A model generated the notes under the pieces. It searched no databases and was not told the DNA's origin. It worked only from the letters and a program-made list of their open reading frames with translations. This document shows positions 34,384 to 43,307 of a stretch of 64,000 nucleotides of DNA, in pieces (the first letter of the stretch is position 1; the number at the start of each line of letters is the position of its first letter). This DNA comes from Pseudocolwellia sp049933045. Lineage in GTDB: Bacteria > Pseudomonadota > Gammaproteobacteria > Enterobacterales > Alteromonadaceae. The position numbers and the translations under genes were made by a program. The stretch lies in contig NZ_CP187926.1 in assembly GCF_049933045.1 (NCBI RefSeq), positions 4,402,001 through 4,466,000 of the forward strand, in the 5' to 3' direction.

Positions 34384-34794
34384 ATGCAAAAACCAAACAT
34401 TACAATATCCTTGATTGATGCTGAAAGGTTAGATCGATTACTTGATACACTTGATGAAAAGTCTTTCCCAAATTTAGATGATTTATTAGTTGAGTTAGAC
34501 AGAGCGAATATTGTTGCGCCCGAGGAAGTTCCAGCCAACGTAGTAACAATGAATTCGACAATTGTGTTTACGGTTGCCTCTACTGAGAAGGAGTTTTCTT
34601 TAACACTTGTTTATCCAAAAGATATCACGACAGCGGGAGATAAAATTTCTATTTTAGCGCCTGTTGGTAGTGCTTTACTGGGTTTAAGTGAAGGAGATGA
34701 GATATCTTGGCCAAAACCAGGTGGAGGAGATTTACTTGTTAAAGTAAGTAAAGTGACTTATCAGCCAGAACGAGAAGGTCAGTTCCAACTTTAA
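34384..34794 (+). CDS. rnk: nucleoside diphosphate kinase regulator Rnk
   Basis: Rnk is a GreA/GreB-related protein that binds RNA polymerase. The 136-residue length equals that of E. coli Rnk. It has a short N-terminal helical region (ISLIDAERLDRLLD, then LLVELDRANIVAPEEVP) and then the GreA/B C-terminal FKBP-like domain. That domain holds VVTMNSTIVF, LVYPKDI, ISILAPVGSALLGLSEGDEISWPKPGG and YQPEREGQFQL. The long N-terminal coiled coil of GreA/GreB is absent, confirming Rnk. It is monocistronic; the following 34795-35093 gap shows nothing notable. Confidence 0.94.
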   Translation: MQKPNITISLIDAERLDRLLDTLDEKSFPNLDDLLVELDRANIVAPEEVPANVVTMNSTIVFTVASTEKEFSLTLVYPKDITTAGDKISILAPVGSALLGLSEGDEISWPKPGGGDLLVKVSKVTYQPEREGQFQL

Positions 34795-35093
34795 TTCATT
34801 ATTTAACCTGATCTCGGTCTAACAAATGTTTCTCTAGCATCTATTTTTCCTTACTTCTGCGTTAAATTTACTTGCAATAGCTATCTATTGACGCGAAATT
34901 TTCCTTGAATTAAGAAGAACTATTAAGCTAGAGATATTTAAAAAATGATTACTTATTTTTCAATTTGTTAAATATCTCTTAAACCAAGTTCAGGTTATGT
35001 AATCTTCGAAAAATCGACTAAAAACGTTTTCTTCTATGTGATTAAAACGTTTCTTCACAAATAACACTTATCCTCAAAGCTTATCGACAGAGC

Positions 35094-36599
35094 TTAATAA
35101 ACATCTCGAATGTAACGTTGCTCTTGTTGTAAATTATCTAAGGTTTTCTGACCTAAAGTATCAATCAACGTTTGATGAACACTTTCACCCATACCTGATA
35201 AACAGCCACAAACATAAATAATAGCGCCATCATCTAACCATTTTTTTATGATGTATTGATCTGAAACTAGAATATCTTGTACGTATTTAGGGTAGTTATT
35301 ACCTTGTGAAAAAGTACAGCTGAGTTTATCTATTTTGGTATCTTTTAAAGCCAATAAATGTTGATTGATAGGAAGTTGTAAATTATTTCTGCGTTCACCA
35401 TAAATTAGCCACATAGATCCAGTGACTTGGTTCAAACTTTGTTGAGCATAAGTACGTGCAGCTATTTGTGCTTTAAGCCCAGCTAAACCACTACCTGAAC
35501 CTATAAGTATAATAGGCTGTGTATTGTTTATAATATGATGGGCTTTTACCGATCTTATTTTACCTTCAATCAGTTCGCCAATTTTACAATGGTGGCTTAA
35601 AAAGCTAGAAGCTAAACCAAAGCTCTTATCATCCTTTTGTAATAAACGGATAATTAATTCGAGCTGTTTATTTTCAGTAACCGAAGCAATTGAATAACTA
35701 CGTTTAGCTAAGTAAGGGAGTTGCGTTAGTAAATCAGAAACGGGTATATAACACTTTTCAGGCAGTTCTCGCTCAAGAAGCCAAGCTGATAAAGGTTGTT
35801 GATGACCTTGATGAGCTAACCATAGTGAACCATCGAATACATGCTTAAGTAACCAGTTTTCAACAATTTCAACGGAATTGCGTGGCTGAATATCAATAAG
35901 ATCGCCAGCTTGCCAAATAGGTGTAGCTCCTAAGCATTTTAAACCTATTTTAACGAGTAATTCATCGCCGCAATTTGGGTTTAATACTTCACGTTCAACC
36001 AGCTGCCAATTATAGCTTGAGTTGCCCTGTGTTTTATCTATTTGTGTATTATTTAGGTCTAACCAAGCGGGAATAATGTCAGAGAAACGTGTCGTTTCTT
36101 CGTCATAATTATCAAGAGTGATTAACTCACTTAATGGTTGAGCTTTTAATGCTTTAAGTCCGTTGTTAACTTGATGACCAAAAGCACAGAAGTCTGGATA
36201 ACTTGAATCACCTAAAGCGATAACTGAATAATTTACCTGTTCTAATGTTATTGACTCGTCGAGTGCTTGAGTGAGTCTGTCATTAAACAAATTACCGTTA
36301 TCTGGTGCTTCACCATCGCCATATGTACTTAGTACAAAAAGCACTTTTTTGATGCGGCTTAGGTGTTCAATGCTTAGATTGTTTAGCGGTAAAACATCAG
36401 ACATTTCAGACAAATTTAAAGCTTGTGCACAACGGTTCGCTATTGTTAATGCATTACCCGTTTGGCTTGAGTAAACAATTAATACTGATGCATCAGTTGC
36501 TATATTTATGTGTTGTTTAGCGCGATGTAAACGCCACATCACAACACATAATATTAACCATGCAACAATAGCTGTAACCATAATGTACAAGCTTTCCAT
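35094..36599 (-). CDS. membrane-anchored flavodoxin/NADPH-flavin reductase
   Basis: The 501-residue protein has an N-terminal membrane helix (about residues 5-23). A flavodoxin-like FMN domain follows (VLIVYSSQTGNALTIANRCAQAL, then VLSTYGDGEAPDNGNLF and ALGDSSYPDFCAFGHQV). An FAD/NADPH ferredoxin-reductase domain comes next (YLAKRSYSIASVTE for FAD, LIGSGSGLAGLKAQI and IYVCGCLSGMGESVHQTLI for NADPH). The C-terminus ends RYIRDVY. This is the CysJ/cytochrome P450 reductase layout with a membrane anchor. As the last gene of a Fur-box operon it probably supplies electrons across the membrane for ferric-chelate reduction together with the PepSY protein. Confidence 0.87.
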   Translation of the reverse strand: MESLYIMVTAIVAWLILCVVMWRLHRAKQHINIATDASVLIVYSSQTGNALTIANRCAQALNLSEMSDVLPLNNLSIEHLSRIKKVLFVLSTYGDGEAPDNGNLFNDRLTQALDESITLEQVNYSVIALGDSSYPDFCAFGHQVNNGLKALKAQPLSELITLDNYDEETTRFSDIIPAWLDLNNTQIDKTQGNSSYNWQLVEREVLNPNCGDELLVKIGLKCLGATPIWQAGDLIDIQPRNSVEIVENWLLKHVFDGSLWLAHQGHQQPLSAWLLERELPEKCYIPVSDLLTQLPYLAKRSYSIASVTENKQLELIIRLLQKDDKSFGLASSFLSHHCKIGELIEGKIRSVKAHHIINNTQPIILIGSGSGLAGLKAQIAARTYAQQSLNQVTGSMWLIYGERRNNLQLPINQHLLALKDTKIDKLSCTFSQGNNYPKYVQDILVSDQYIIKKWLDDGAIIYVCGCLSGMGESVHQTLIDTLGQKTLDNLQQEQRYIRDVY

Positions 36600-36643
36600 A
36601 TATCTACTTCTGTCTGTTTTCTAAAGGTATAACCTTTACTTTA

Positions 36644-37477
36644 CTACTGTGGTAATACTTCAAAAGTAGCACCGTAACTGCCTTTACGAACGGTTGCAGG
36701 CGCTATAGCTTTATCGTCTTCAAACTCAGCTTCTAATAAATACATACCTGCTTCAGGCCAAGCAATATCTATAAAACCTTGTGCGTCAGTAACTAAATCT
36801 AATTGATTTTGTTGGTTACGGTAGCGCATGTTGCCAGCAACTACAGTTAACTTAGCATTGGCAGCAGGTGTACCTTCAAATAGGAACTTAAATTTAGCTG
36901 TTTCGCCAGCGAATAAATCGTTTGGATGTGTAACTGGGATCAATTCTAAACCTGAGTTTGTTGGTTTAAATGTGTTTTCAGTTGGCTCGCCCGAGGTAAC
37001 AAAAGTCTCTAAACGTCTAAAGCTTTGAGCCACAAGTAAAGCGTCTGCATTTTTTGGAACTGCCGTTTCGAACTCACCATCTTTAGCTGCTTTTCCACGT
37101 GCTGGCCACATTTTACGTTTGCCGTTTTCATCTTTCCAAGTTGCACGTATACCGCCTGACGCATAACCGATTTTATAAGTACCAGGTGTAAGTAAGTTCA
37201 AATCAAACGTTGTTTTGAATTTACCTGTATGTGGGTTTTCAGCATCAATGTTTTTGCCTGTTGGATCTTGAATCATTAAACCTTTAAGTCGAAGAGGTAC
37301 ATGCTCAGGCACAAATAAGCTGTTTGAAACAGCTGCATCAAATGATACCCAAGGAGCATCGCCCGATAGGTTTGTTGTGCTAGGTAAAATCCAAGCTCTG
37401 TGTGCATTGGCGCTAAAACTTAAGCTCATTACCATAGTGATAGATAATAGCGTTTTCAAAGATGTAGATATTTTCAT
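36644..37477 (-). CDS. DUF4198 periplasmic protein
   Basis: The 277-residue protein has a signal peptide (about residues 1-25, SFSANAHRAW). The mature N-terminus HRAWILPSTTNLSGDAPWVSFDAAVSNSLF is typical of DUF4198 (related to CobG/nickel-uptake and TonB-system accessory proteins). C-terminal Ig-like beta domain contains KFLFEGTPAANAKLTVVAGNMRYR. The role is unknown; such genes often sit in iron or cobalt uptake clusters. It lies between the flavoreductase (44 bp) and DUF2271 (46 bp). Confidence 0.85.
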   Translation of the reverse strand: MKISTSLKTLLSITMVMSLSFSANAHRAWILPSTTNLSGDAPWVSFDAAVSNSLFVPEHVPLRLKGLMIQDPTGKNIDAENPHTGKFKTTFDLNLLTPGTYKIGYASGGIRATWKDENGKRKMWPARGKAAKDGEFETAVPKNADALLVAQSFRRLETFVTSGEPTENTFKPTNSGLELIPVTHPNDLFAGETAKFKFLFEGTPAANAKLTVVAGNMRYRNQQNQLDLVTDAQGFIDIAWPEAGMYLLEAEFEDDKAIAPATVRKGSYGATFEVLPQ

Positions 37478-37523
37478 TTGCTTCTCCTTATAAATGATTT
37501 TTTAAAAATTAATTGTTAACTAG

Positions 37524-38057
37524 TTAATCGTTAACAAGAACTATATTAATTTTGCCTAACTCTGTTTTCCCTACAGCTTTTAAAGGAAAATCAGTTGCTT
37601 TAGGTGGCCATGTCAGTGGAATATTGATCACTTCTTTACCGCCAACTTCTCTTGAAGCTTCGATACGTAATTGGTATTCACCTGCAGCTAAATTACTGAA
37701 TTGTTTTGAGTCTAAAGACATAGATACTTTGTGGGTTCCAGGGCCTTTAGTTGCTGAGGTTACACCATCAAAGGGTTGTTCAGCTTTTCTGCCAACACGT
37801 CGCCACCATTGTCTGATGTCTTTTAGCCACTTTTCGCCTTCATTATCTTTCATGTCTAAGTCGTACCAAAGCTCCACTTGTGTGGCTTTACGTTTGCTAT
37901 CTTCTAGCCAAATAGCAACGTAAGGCTTGTGGTATTCAGCCACATTAAAGCGAGGGATATCGACTTCCATTACTAGATTGTTATCAGCAGCATAACTTAA
38001 GTTACTCACTACAAGCGCTGAGAATAATGACAAGCTAAACAGGATTTTACGGTTCAT
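37524..38057 (-). CDS. DUF2271 periplasmic protein
   Basis: The 177-residue protein has a signal peptide (SNLSYA, cleavage about residue 23). The family block KPYVAIWLEDSKRKATQVELWYD, the acidic/aromatic KWLKDIRQWWRRVGR, and DGVTSATKGPGTHKV follow, then EYQLRIEASREVGGKEV. DUF2271 proteins commonly accompany PepSY proteins in iron-regulated operons. Function is unknown. 23 bp after the PepSY gene. Confidence 0.86.
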   Translation of the reverse strand: MNRKILFSLSLFSALVVSNLSYAADNNLVMEVDIPRFNVAEYHKPYVAIWLEDSKRKATQVELWYDLDMKDNEGEKWLKDIRQWWRRVGRKAEQPFDGVTSATKGPGTHKVSMSLDSKQFSNLAAGEYQLRIEASREVGGKEVINIPLTWPPKATDFPLKAVGKTELGKINIVLVND

Positions 38058-38080
38058 TGAATGTCCTTATATTTATAAAA

Positions 38081-38680
38081 TTAATGTAGATTGGTTAAAA
38101 TAATAATGAAGGGTATCAGCACACCTAAAGTGACATAGGGCCAAGTTGATAACCTAAAAGACGTTTGTTTTATCAGTAGCCACAAACCACTTAAACAAAA
38201 GATGATAGAGCCAACAGCAAAGGCATCGATAAACCAAATCCACGCGGTATTGGTATAACGACCTTTGTGTAAATCATTAAAAAATGAAATCCAGCCTCTG
38301 TCGGTGCGCTCATAAATAAGTTCGCCGCTTTCAACATCAATAGAAAGCCAAGCATCAACACCAGGTTCAGGCATGGCTAAATAGAATTCACCATCGCTAA
38401 ACTCTCCTTGCACATTACTTGGAATAGAGAGACCAAACTGCTTGTCTAAGTGTTCTATAATATTTTTTTCTAACGCGTTTTTTTCATTCTCAACAGGTAG
38501 CCAAGTTTGAATTAAAGCGTCGGGTAATTGGGTTTCAATGGTGGCAATATCATTTTTTGCAGGTATATCTGCGGCATGGTTTAGGGTGATCCCTGTCCAT
38601 GAAAAAAAAAGCATTCCTACTATACAAATAGCTGCGCTGATCCAATGCCACTGACGCACATTGCCTAATGAAAACTTCAT
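38081..38680 (-). CDS. PepSY-domain membrane protein
   Basis: The 199-residue protein has an N-terminal membrane helix (about 12-30, WISAAICIVGMLFFSWTGITLNH). A periplasmic PepSY-like domain (VDAWLSIDVESGELIYERTDRGWISFFNDLHKGRY) follows. Two C-terminal helices are at about 148-166 and 176-196. The His residues in LNHA and NDLHKGRY could bind heme, as proposed for iron-reductase PepSY proteins. It is the first gene of the operon, 67 bp from the Fur box. Confidence 0.85.
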   Translation of the reverse strand: MKFSLGNVRQWHWISAAICIVGMLFFSWTGITLNHAADIPAKNDIATIETQLPDALIQTWLPVENEKNALEKNIIEHLDKQFGLSIPSNVQGEFSDGEFYLAMPEPGVDAWLSIDVESGELIYERTDRGWISFFNDLHKGRYTNTAWIWFIDAFAVGSIIFCLSGLWLLIKQTSFRLSTWPYVTLGVLIPFIIILTNLH

Positions 38681-38746
38681 TCTAAATTATCCATCATTTT
38701 GATGCTGAGCACTTTATTAAACAACGTACTTAATGTCAATGTAAAC

Positions 38747-38765
38747 GATAATAGTTATCATTATT
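38747..38765. promoter_or_regulatory. Fur box
   Basis: GATAATAGTTATCATTATT matches the 19-bp consensus GATAATGATAATCATTATC at about 15 positions and lies 67-85 bp upstream of the PepSY gene start. It should place the four-gene operon under iron repression. Confidence 0.8.
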
Positions 38766-38860
38766 CTTTATAAAGTATTTTGTAAATATTTTTGTCGTTT
38801 ATGTTGAGTTAATAGGATCTTGAGAAAGATGAAAGTAGGGGAGTGATGATTGAATAATAT

Positions 38861-38888
38861 CTGACAATAGCGATTTGACTATTGTCAG
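38861..38888. terminator. hairpin between the Fur operon and the AGCS gene
   Basis: CTGACAATAG and CTATTGTCAG are perfect 10-bp arms with an 8-nt loop. The T tracts are weak. It probably ends the AGCS symporter transcript on the reverse strand. Confidence 0.55.
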
Positions 38889-38925
38889 AGTTGTTTTGTT
38901 GATTAGCCTCTCAAGTATAAATAGG

Positions 38926-40434
38926 TTAATTCGTATATTTAGATTGATAGACTTTAAGATCTTTTTTGACCTGAGGTGCCAACATATACAAACCGATAAT
39001 GTTAGCGATAGACATAGAAAAGAACATGGAATCAGAAATAGCGATAACAGAATCTAAGCTGATTGATGCGCCAATAATGGTAAATAAACAGAATATAAAC
39101 TTATACCCCAAATCTAAAAGCTTGCTGTCGCCTACTAAAAACCCCCAAGCAATTGAGCCGTAATACGCCCACGAAATCATGGTAGAAATAGCAAATAATA
39201 AAACAGCAACACTGAGTAAATACGGGAACCACCAAATAACACTACCAAAAGCTCTAGAAGTAAGCGCAACGCCATCTATGCCTTCAACCGAAGTATATGC
39301 ACCCGTGATCACGATGACTAACGCAGTAATGGTACAAATAACAACGGTATCAATAAAAGGTTCAAGTAGAGCAACATAACCTTCTCGAATAGGCTCTTTA
39401 GTTGATGCCGTAGCATGTGCGATAGAAGCTGCACCTACCCCTGCTTCACTCGAAAAGGTTGAGCGTTTAAAACCTTGGATCATTACACCAATAATACCGC
39501 CTACAACACCTGTTGGAGAGAAAGCGCCGTTAAAGATCAAGCTGAATGCATGAGGTATTTCGCTGGCGTTAACCGCTAAAATAAATAACGCAGCCAATAG
39601 GTAAATACCCGCCATGAAAGGGACAACTTTTGAGGTAACTTTAGCGATGGTTTTAATACCACCGATGATCACAAAACCAATAAAAATAGCGAGTATTAAA
39701 CCGAACAGCCAGCCTTTATCTGCCCAAACACTGCTGCTGCCACCCATCACGGTAACAAATTGCTGATAAGCTTGGTTTGACTGCAACATATTACTGCCAC
39801 ATAAAGATGCGGTAACACAGCAGATAGCAAAAAATACACCTAAGGCTTTGCCTAGTTTTTTATGACCTAAATCTGATAAGCCATCTCTAAGATAATACAT
39901 AGGACCGCCGCGAACTTTACCTGCTTCGCTAATTTGTCGGTATTTAACGCCTAAAGTACATTCGAGAAACTTGGTGGACATGCCCATCAAACCTGCAACT
40001 ATCATCCAAAAAGTTGCGCCTGGTCCGCCGATAGAAATAGCAATAGCTACACCTGCAATGTTACCTAAACCTACTGTGCCTGAAAGGGCTGTGGTTAAGG
40101 CTTGAAAGTGACTAACTTCGCCTGGATCTTTAGGATCTGAATAATCACCTTTTATCACTTTGCAGGCATGTTTAAAGCCACGAAAATTAAGAAAACCAAA
40201 ATATAGAGTGAAACAAACGGCAGCGACAATCAGCCATAAAACAATAATAGGAACTGACGCACCCGCAACATTGAATGAATAAAATATGATGCTAGTAAAT
40301 AATTCTGCGACGGGTTGGAGTAACTCATCTATTTGTTGGTCAATACTTTTTGAAACAGCTAAGCCGGTTTCAACTTGCTTGATAGAGTTTAGTAACAAGG
40401 TACTGAAAGATTGCCAAAGCATAGGTGCTTCCAT
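38926..40434 (-). CDS. sodium:alanine/glycine symporter (AGCS family)
   Basis: This inner-membrane secondary transporter of alanine or glycine with Na+ has 502 residues and about 10 membrane helices. The family signature GTVGLGNIAGVAIAISIGGPGATFWM is at about residues 115-140, with GGPMYYLRDGL and the SSEAGVGAASIAHA block later. An ATG at 40422 (fifth codon), preceded by GGAAG, is a possible alternative start. It is monocistronic. I looked for a glycine riboswitch upstream and found none; repeat copy B lies 82 bp upstream. Confidence 0.93.
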   Translation of the reverse strand: MEAPMLWQSFSTLLLNSIKQVETGLAVSKSIDQQIDELLQPVAELFTSIIFYSFNVAGASVPIIVLWLIVAAVCFTLYFGFLNFRGFKHACKVIKGDYSDPKDPGEVSHFQALTTALSGTVGLGNIAGVAIAISIGGPGATFWMIVAGLMGMSTKFLECTLGVKYRQISEAGKVRGGPMYYLRDGLSDLGHKKLGKALGVFFAICCVTASLCGSNMLQSNQAYQQFVTVMGGSSSVWADKGWLFGLILAIFIGFVIIGGIKTIAKVTSKVVPFMAGIYLLAALFILAVNASEIPHAFSLIFNGAFSPTGVVGGIIGVMIQGFKRSTFSSEAGVGAASIAHATASTKEPIREGYVALLEPFIDTVVICTITALVIVITGAYTSVEGIDGVALTSRAFGSVIWWFPYLLSVAVLLFAISTMISWAYYGSIAWGFLVGDSKLLDLGYKFIFCLFTIIGASISLDSVIAISDSMFFSMSIANIIGLYMLAPQVKKDLKVYQSKYTN

Positions 40435-40515
40435 TTGTGAGGTAATTTATAAAGTGTGTTTACAGAGTATGACTATAAAGTTAGGTTTTTATCTTCAAGC
40501 CATTAGTTTTAAATA

Positions 40516-40829
40516 ATACCAAACGGATTAATTTATTACTCACTTAGCGAGAATTTAAAGGTTTAGAGGCAAGGCATTGATTGAAGAGAATGGTTATTCT
40601 CGGTAACTGCTCCTGCGTTACCCTAATGTCCTACATCCATGTAGGAACCTTGTCAAAATCAATAACGCGGCATATAAGCCTTTAAATTCTCGCCCTTCGG
40701 GAGCTCATTAGCAAACTGATAACATCACAAAATTAAAAAAATATAGAATAACTATGTTTAATCAATTTTGCTTGTTCTCAGCTTGCTAATGTAGCTCTAA
40801 GTTACTCAATAAATTAATCCGTTTGGTAT
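40516..40829 (+). repeat. MITE-like dispersed repeat, copy B (314 bp)
   Basis: Ends ATACCAAACGG at 40516 and the inverse CCGTTTGGTAT ending at 40829. It is collinear with copy C but lacks about 48 bp (the CAGGTTCATAGTTCCAGACTG segment and one CCTACATCCATGTAGG palindrome). It lies between the AGCS gene and the aminotransferase. Confidence 0.9.
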
Positions 40830-40949
40830 AATAAGAAGACTTAACTAGTTTTACTGTAAATATTTAAATAAATCAATGAAATTGAAAAGGCTTTTGAGTT
40901 TACTAAGGCGTATGAAGTTAGGGAGTGATGTTAAAGAGGGGATGGACTA

Positions 40950-40980
40950 CCGAAGCTTAAATTAATATTTTCAGCTTCGG
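40950..40980. terminator. hairpin downstream of the aminotransferase gene
   Basis: CCGAAGCT (40950-40957) and AGCTTCGG (40973-40980), 8-bp perfect arms with a 15-nt AT-rich loop. It is 59 bp beyond the stop of the reverse-strand gene, without a strong T tract. Confidence 0.45.
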
Positions 40981-41038
40981 TAATTATTACTTATAAGAGC
41001 TATTTCTAAGAGCTATGCGAAAGAAATAGGTTAAAAGG

Positions 41039-42364
41039 TTAGCTAGCGCTAATGGCATCGGCCATAGATTTTTCAGCGACTTGCTCTAACCATTCAAAAT
41101 CCATGGTTTGATGAGCTTCACAAATAAACCAAGGTTCGCGTGAATCAGGTTCTAGCATCACACCATTGTCGATTAAGTTAAGAGCGAACTGTGTATATAA
41201 GTCGCTATTGGTTTTTTTCCAATCACGGTAGTTTTGCGGCACGTTAGCACCAAAATGCACACCAAACATGGCATTAGGACCTGCAAAACAATGTTCAACA
41301 TCAAACTTAGTAAATACGCGAGAAAGTAAGTTTTGAATGCGTAAACCCACACTATCGATAGTGGCTAACGCATCAGTTTCTTTTAATAAAGTTAATGTCG
41401 CTTTTGCCGCACTTAACGCTACCATATTAGCCGTATAAGTACCGCCATGTGTAACGCCACCCTTATCGAAAGATATAGCATCCATCACTTTAGCCTTACC
41501 ACCAAAAGCAGCAACAGGGTAACCATTACCCATAGCTTTAGCGTAAGTGGTTAAATCAGCGTGAATATTATATAAAGCTTGTACACCGCCTTTAGCGACG
41601 CGAAATCCTGTTTTAACTTCGTCCATAATTAACAATGAACCATTGCTGTCACAAATATCACGTAGCTTTTGCATATATTCTTGCGTTGAAGCAATAGAGC
41701 CACAATTACCCATGATAGGTTCAATCAAGATAGCTGCAATATCAGCACCATATTCTGCAAATACAGCATCAATCGCTTCAAAGTCGTTTAATGGAACACT
41801 GACTTGATGTTCACGTGTGCTTTGTGGAATACCTGCGCCAAAAGGAATAACTTCAGGCGACTTATTATCATCTACTTCCCAGTTATCAACATCCGACTTC
41901 CACATAACTTCGTCATGTAAACCATGAAAACCACCTTCAACCACAACAATTTTATTGCGACGTGTAAAGCCACGAGCGGTTCTCACAGCGCCAATAACGG
42001 CTTCAGTTCCTGAATTAGCAAAACGCATTTTATCGATGTTAGGACATAGTGATTTCACTAGTTCAACCACATCAGAATCAAGACCTGTAGAGAAACCAGA
42101 AATAGTGCCTATGTTGGTAATCGCATTGATAACTTCATTATCAACACGTTCATCACGGTAACCTAAAATGATTGGACCATAAGCTAAACGAAAATCTACA
42201 AAGGTTTGTTCGTCGCAATCGGTGATCGTACAACCTTTCATACTACTCAAAAATACGGTGTTGTCTTCGCCCCAGTAACGGTAGCTATCGGCAACGCCTA
42301 AAGGCATGTTGGTATGCGCTCTTTTGAGCATGTTGGCACTATTGGGTTTGTGTGTTTTGGTCAT
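41039..42364 (-). CDS. class III aminotransferase, glutamate-1-semialdehyde aminomutase-like
   Basis: The ATG at 42364 (MTKTHKPNSANMLKRA) is chosen over an in-frame TTG at 42376, giving 441 residues. This is a PLP fold-type I enzyme. The phosphate-binding segment is RFANSGTEAVIGAVRTARGFTRR, the cofactor Asp is in LLIMDEVKTGFRV, and the Schiff-base Lys in TTYAKAMGNGYPVAAFGGK. It is closest to HemL-like/aspartate-aminotransferase-family enzymes of uncertain substrate, not the HemL of heme synthesis. Its position near the betaine genes is positional evidence only. A terminator at 42502 separates it from the porin. Confidence 0.85.
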   Translation of the reverse strand: MTKTHKPNSANMLKRAHTNMPLGVADSYRYWGEDNTVFLSSMKGCTITDCDEQTFVDFRLAYGPIILGYRDERVDNEVINAITNIGTISGFSTGLDSDVVELVKSLCPNIDKMRFANSGTEAVIGAVRTARGFTRRNKIVVVEGGFHGLHDEVMWKSDVDNWEVDDNKSPEVIPFGAGIPQSTREHQVSVPLNDFEAIDAVFAEYGADIAAILIEPIMGNCGSIASTQEYMQKLRDICDSNGSLLIMDEVKTGFRVAKGGVQALYNIHADLTTYAKAMGNGYPVAAFGGKAKVMDAISFDKGGVTHGGTYTANMVALSAAKATLTLLKETDALATIDSVGLRIQNLLSRVFTKFDVEHCFAGPNAMFGVHFGANVPQNYRDWKKTNSDLYTQFALNLIDNGVMLEPDSREPWFICEAHQTMDFEWLEQVAEKSMADAISAS

Positions 42365-42476
42365 AAGATGGTCCAATCTAACTAATGTGTTTTCAACAAA
42401 GGTTGTCGTCGTAATTTATGGCGCAGATAATACAGGTATAGTGAGAGGGCAGGAAGTGCTAGAGGCAATTAATAGC

Positions 42477-42494
42477 AATTAATCAGTTTGGTAT
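42477..42494 (+). repeat. solitary end of the MITE-like repeat
   Basis: AATTAATCAGTTTGGTAT differs at one position from the right end of copies A-C (AATTAATCCGTTTGGTAT). No interior or opposite end is nearby, so it looks like a relic. Confidence 0.5.
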
Positions 42495-42501
42495 TATAAA
42501 T

Positions 42502-42536
42502 AAAAAAGCTCTTACATCTGAGATATAAGAGCTTTT
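42502..42536 (-). terminator. terminator of the BCCT-porin unit
   Basis: AGCTCTTA (42507-42514) and TAAGAGCT (42526-42533), perfect arms with A and T tracts. It is 53 bp past the porin stop on the reverse strand. Confidence 0.75.
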
Positions 42537-42588
42537 AGGTAAGAGTTCACTGAAAGGTTAGTGATCTTTTCGTATTAGATTCAGGTTT

Positions 42589-43293
42589 TTATAAACCGAA
42601 AGTACGAGATACAGATAACACAACACGCGTGTCGGCAGTATCCCAACCCATATCGGTATCTTCAAGAGCAGCGTTAAAATCAAAACCTTTGTAGCTAGTC
42701 ATGTATTCAACACGGTAATGATTGTATGACGAACCGCCATCCCAGCTCCATCTGTTTTCATCTTGCGACGTTGAACGATCGAAGCTAACTCTAACGTTAT
42801 GACCAGGGGCTACTGCAATTGTATGAGCAACCATGGCAATGTAGTGACCTACATCAAAACCAAAGTAATCCCAGCTGTACCAAAAGTTTAATTCGGTATC
42901 ACCCAAGTCTGAGTTATAACCAAACTTCGCATAAGCTTCAGGGTAGTTATAGGTATCTGAAATAGAATCACCGTGGTATGTGTAATAAGCAATACCTGCG
43001 TCTAAACCAATTTTATCGTCTAATTGAAAGTACTTACCTGCGTACACATCAAACTCAAGATTTGAATCTTCACCGCTACCAAAATCGATAGTTGATGCCC
43101 AAGCTCCAGCGTAAAAACCATCATTACCAGCGTAATCTAAACTTGCTTGAAGAGCTGGGTTGTTGTTGGTTTGGCTCACACCGTTAAAAGTGTAGTCTGA
43201 AGCAAGGTTAACTGTTGCTGATACTTCAGCTAAAGCACTTGAAGAAGCAGCTAATAAGCCACTTGTTACTAAAGTCATTATTGTTTTTTTCAT
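42589..43293 (-). CDS. TorF-family putative porin (Gcw_chp type)
   Basis: This 234-residue outer-membrane barrel protein has a signal peptide (ASSSALA, cleavage about residue 22). The mature start EVSATVNLASDYTFNGVSQTNNNPALQASLDYAGNDGFYAGAWAS is the Gcw_chp signature. Alternating aromatic strands run to a C-terminal Phe-Gly-Leu. It starts 14 bp after the BCCT gene, so it probably delivers the same substrate (choline or betaine) across the outer membrane. Substrate specificity is inferred. Confidence 0.87.
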   Translation of the reverse strand: MKKTIMTLVTSGLLAASSSALAEVSATVNLASDYTFNGVSQTNNNPALQASLDYAGNDGFYAGAWASTIDFGSGEDSNLEFDVYAGKYFQLDDKIGLDAGIAYYTYHGDSISDTYNYPEAYAKFGYNSDLGDTELNFWYSWDYFGFDVGHYIAMVAHTIAVAPGHNVRVSFDRSTSQDENRWSWDGGSSYNHYRVEYMTSYKGFDFNAALEDTDMGWDTADTRVVLSVSRTFGL

Positions 43294-43307
43294 TATTAAA
43301 TTTCCCT

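Noticed and set aside
40435..40515. Glycine riboswitch upstream of the AGCS symporter
   Set aside because: Common for this gene in some gammaproteobacteria, but the conserved GGAGAG-type core and tandem aptamer sequence are absent and the space is too short.
41039..42364. HemL of heme biosynthesis
   Set aside because: The fold and PLP motifs are shared, but HemL-specific sequence is not retained and the gene sits by amino-acid and betaine genes.
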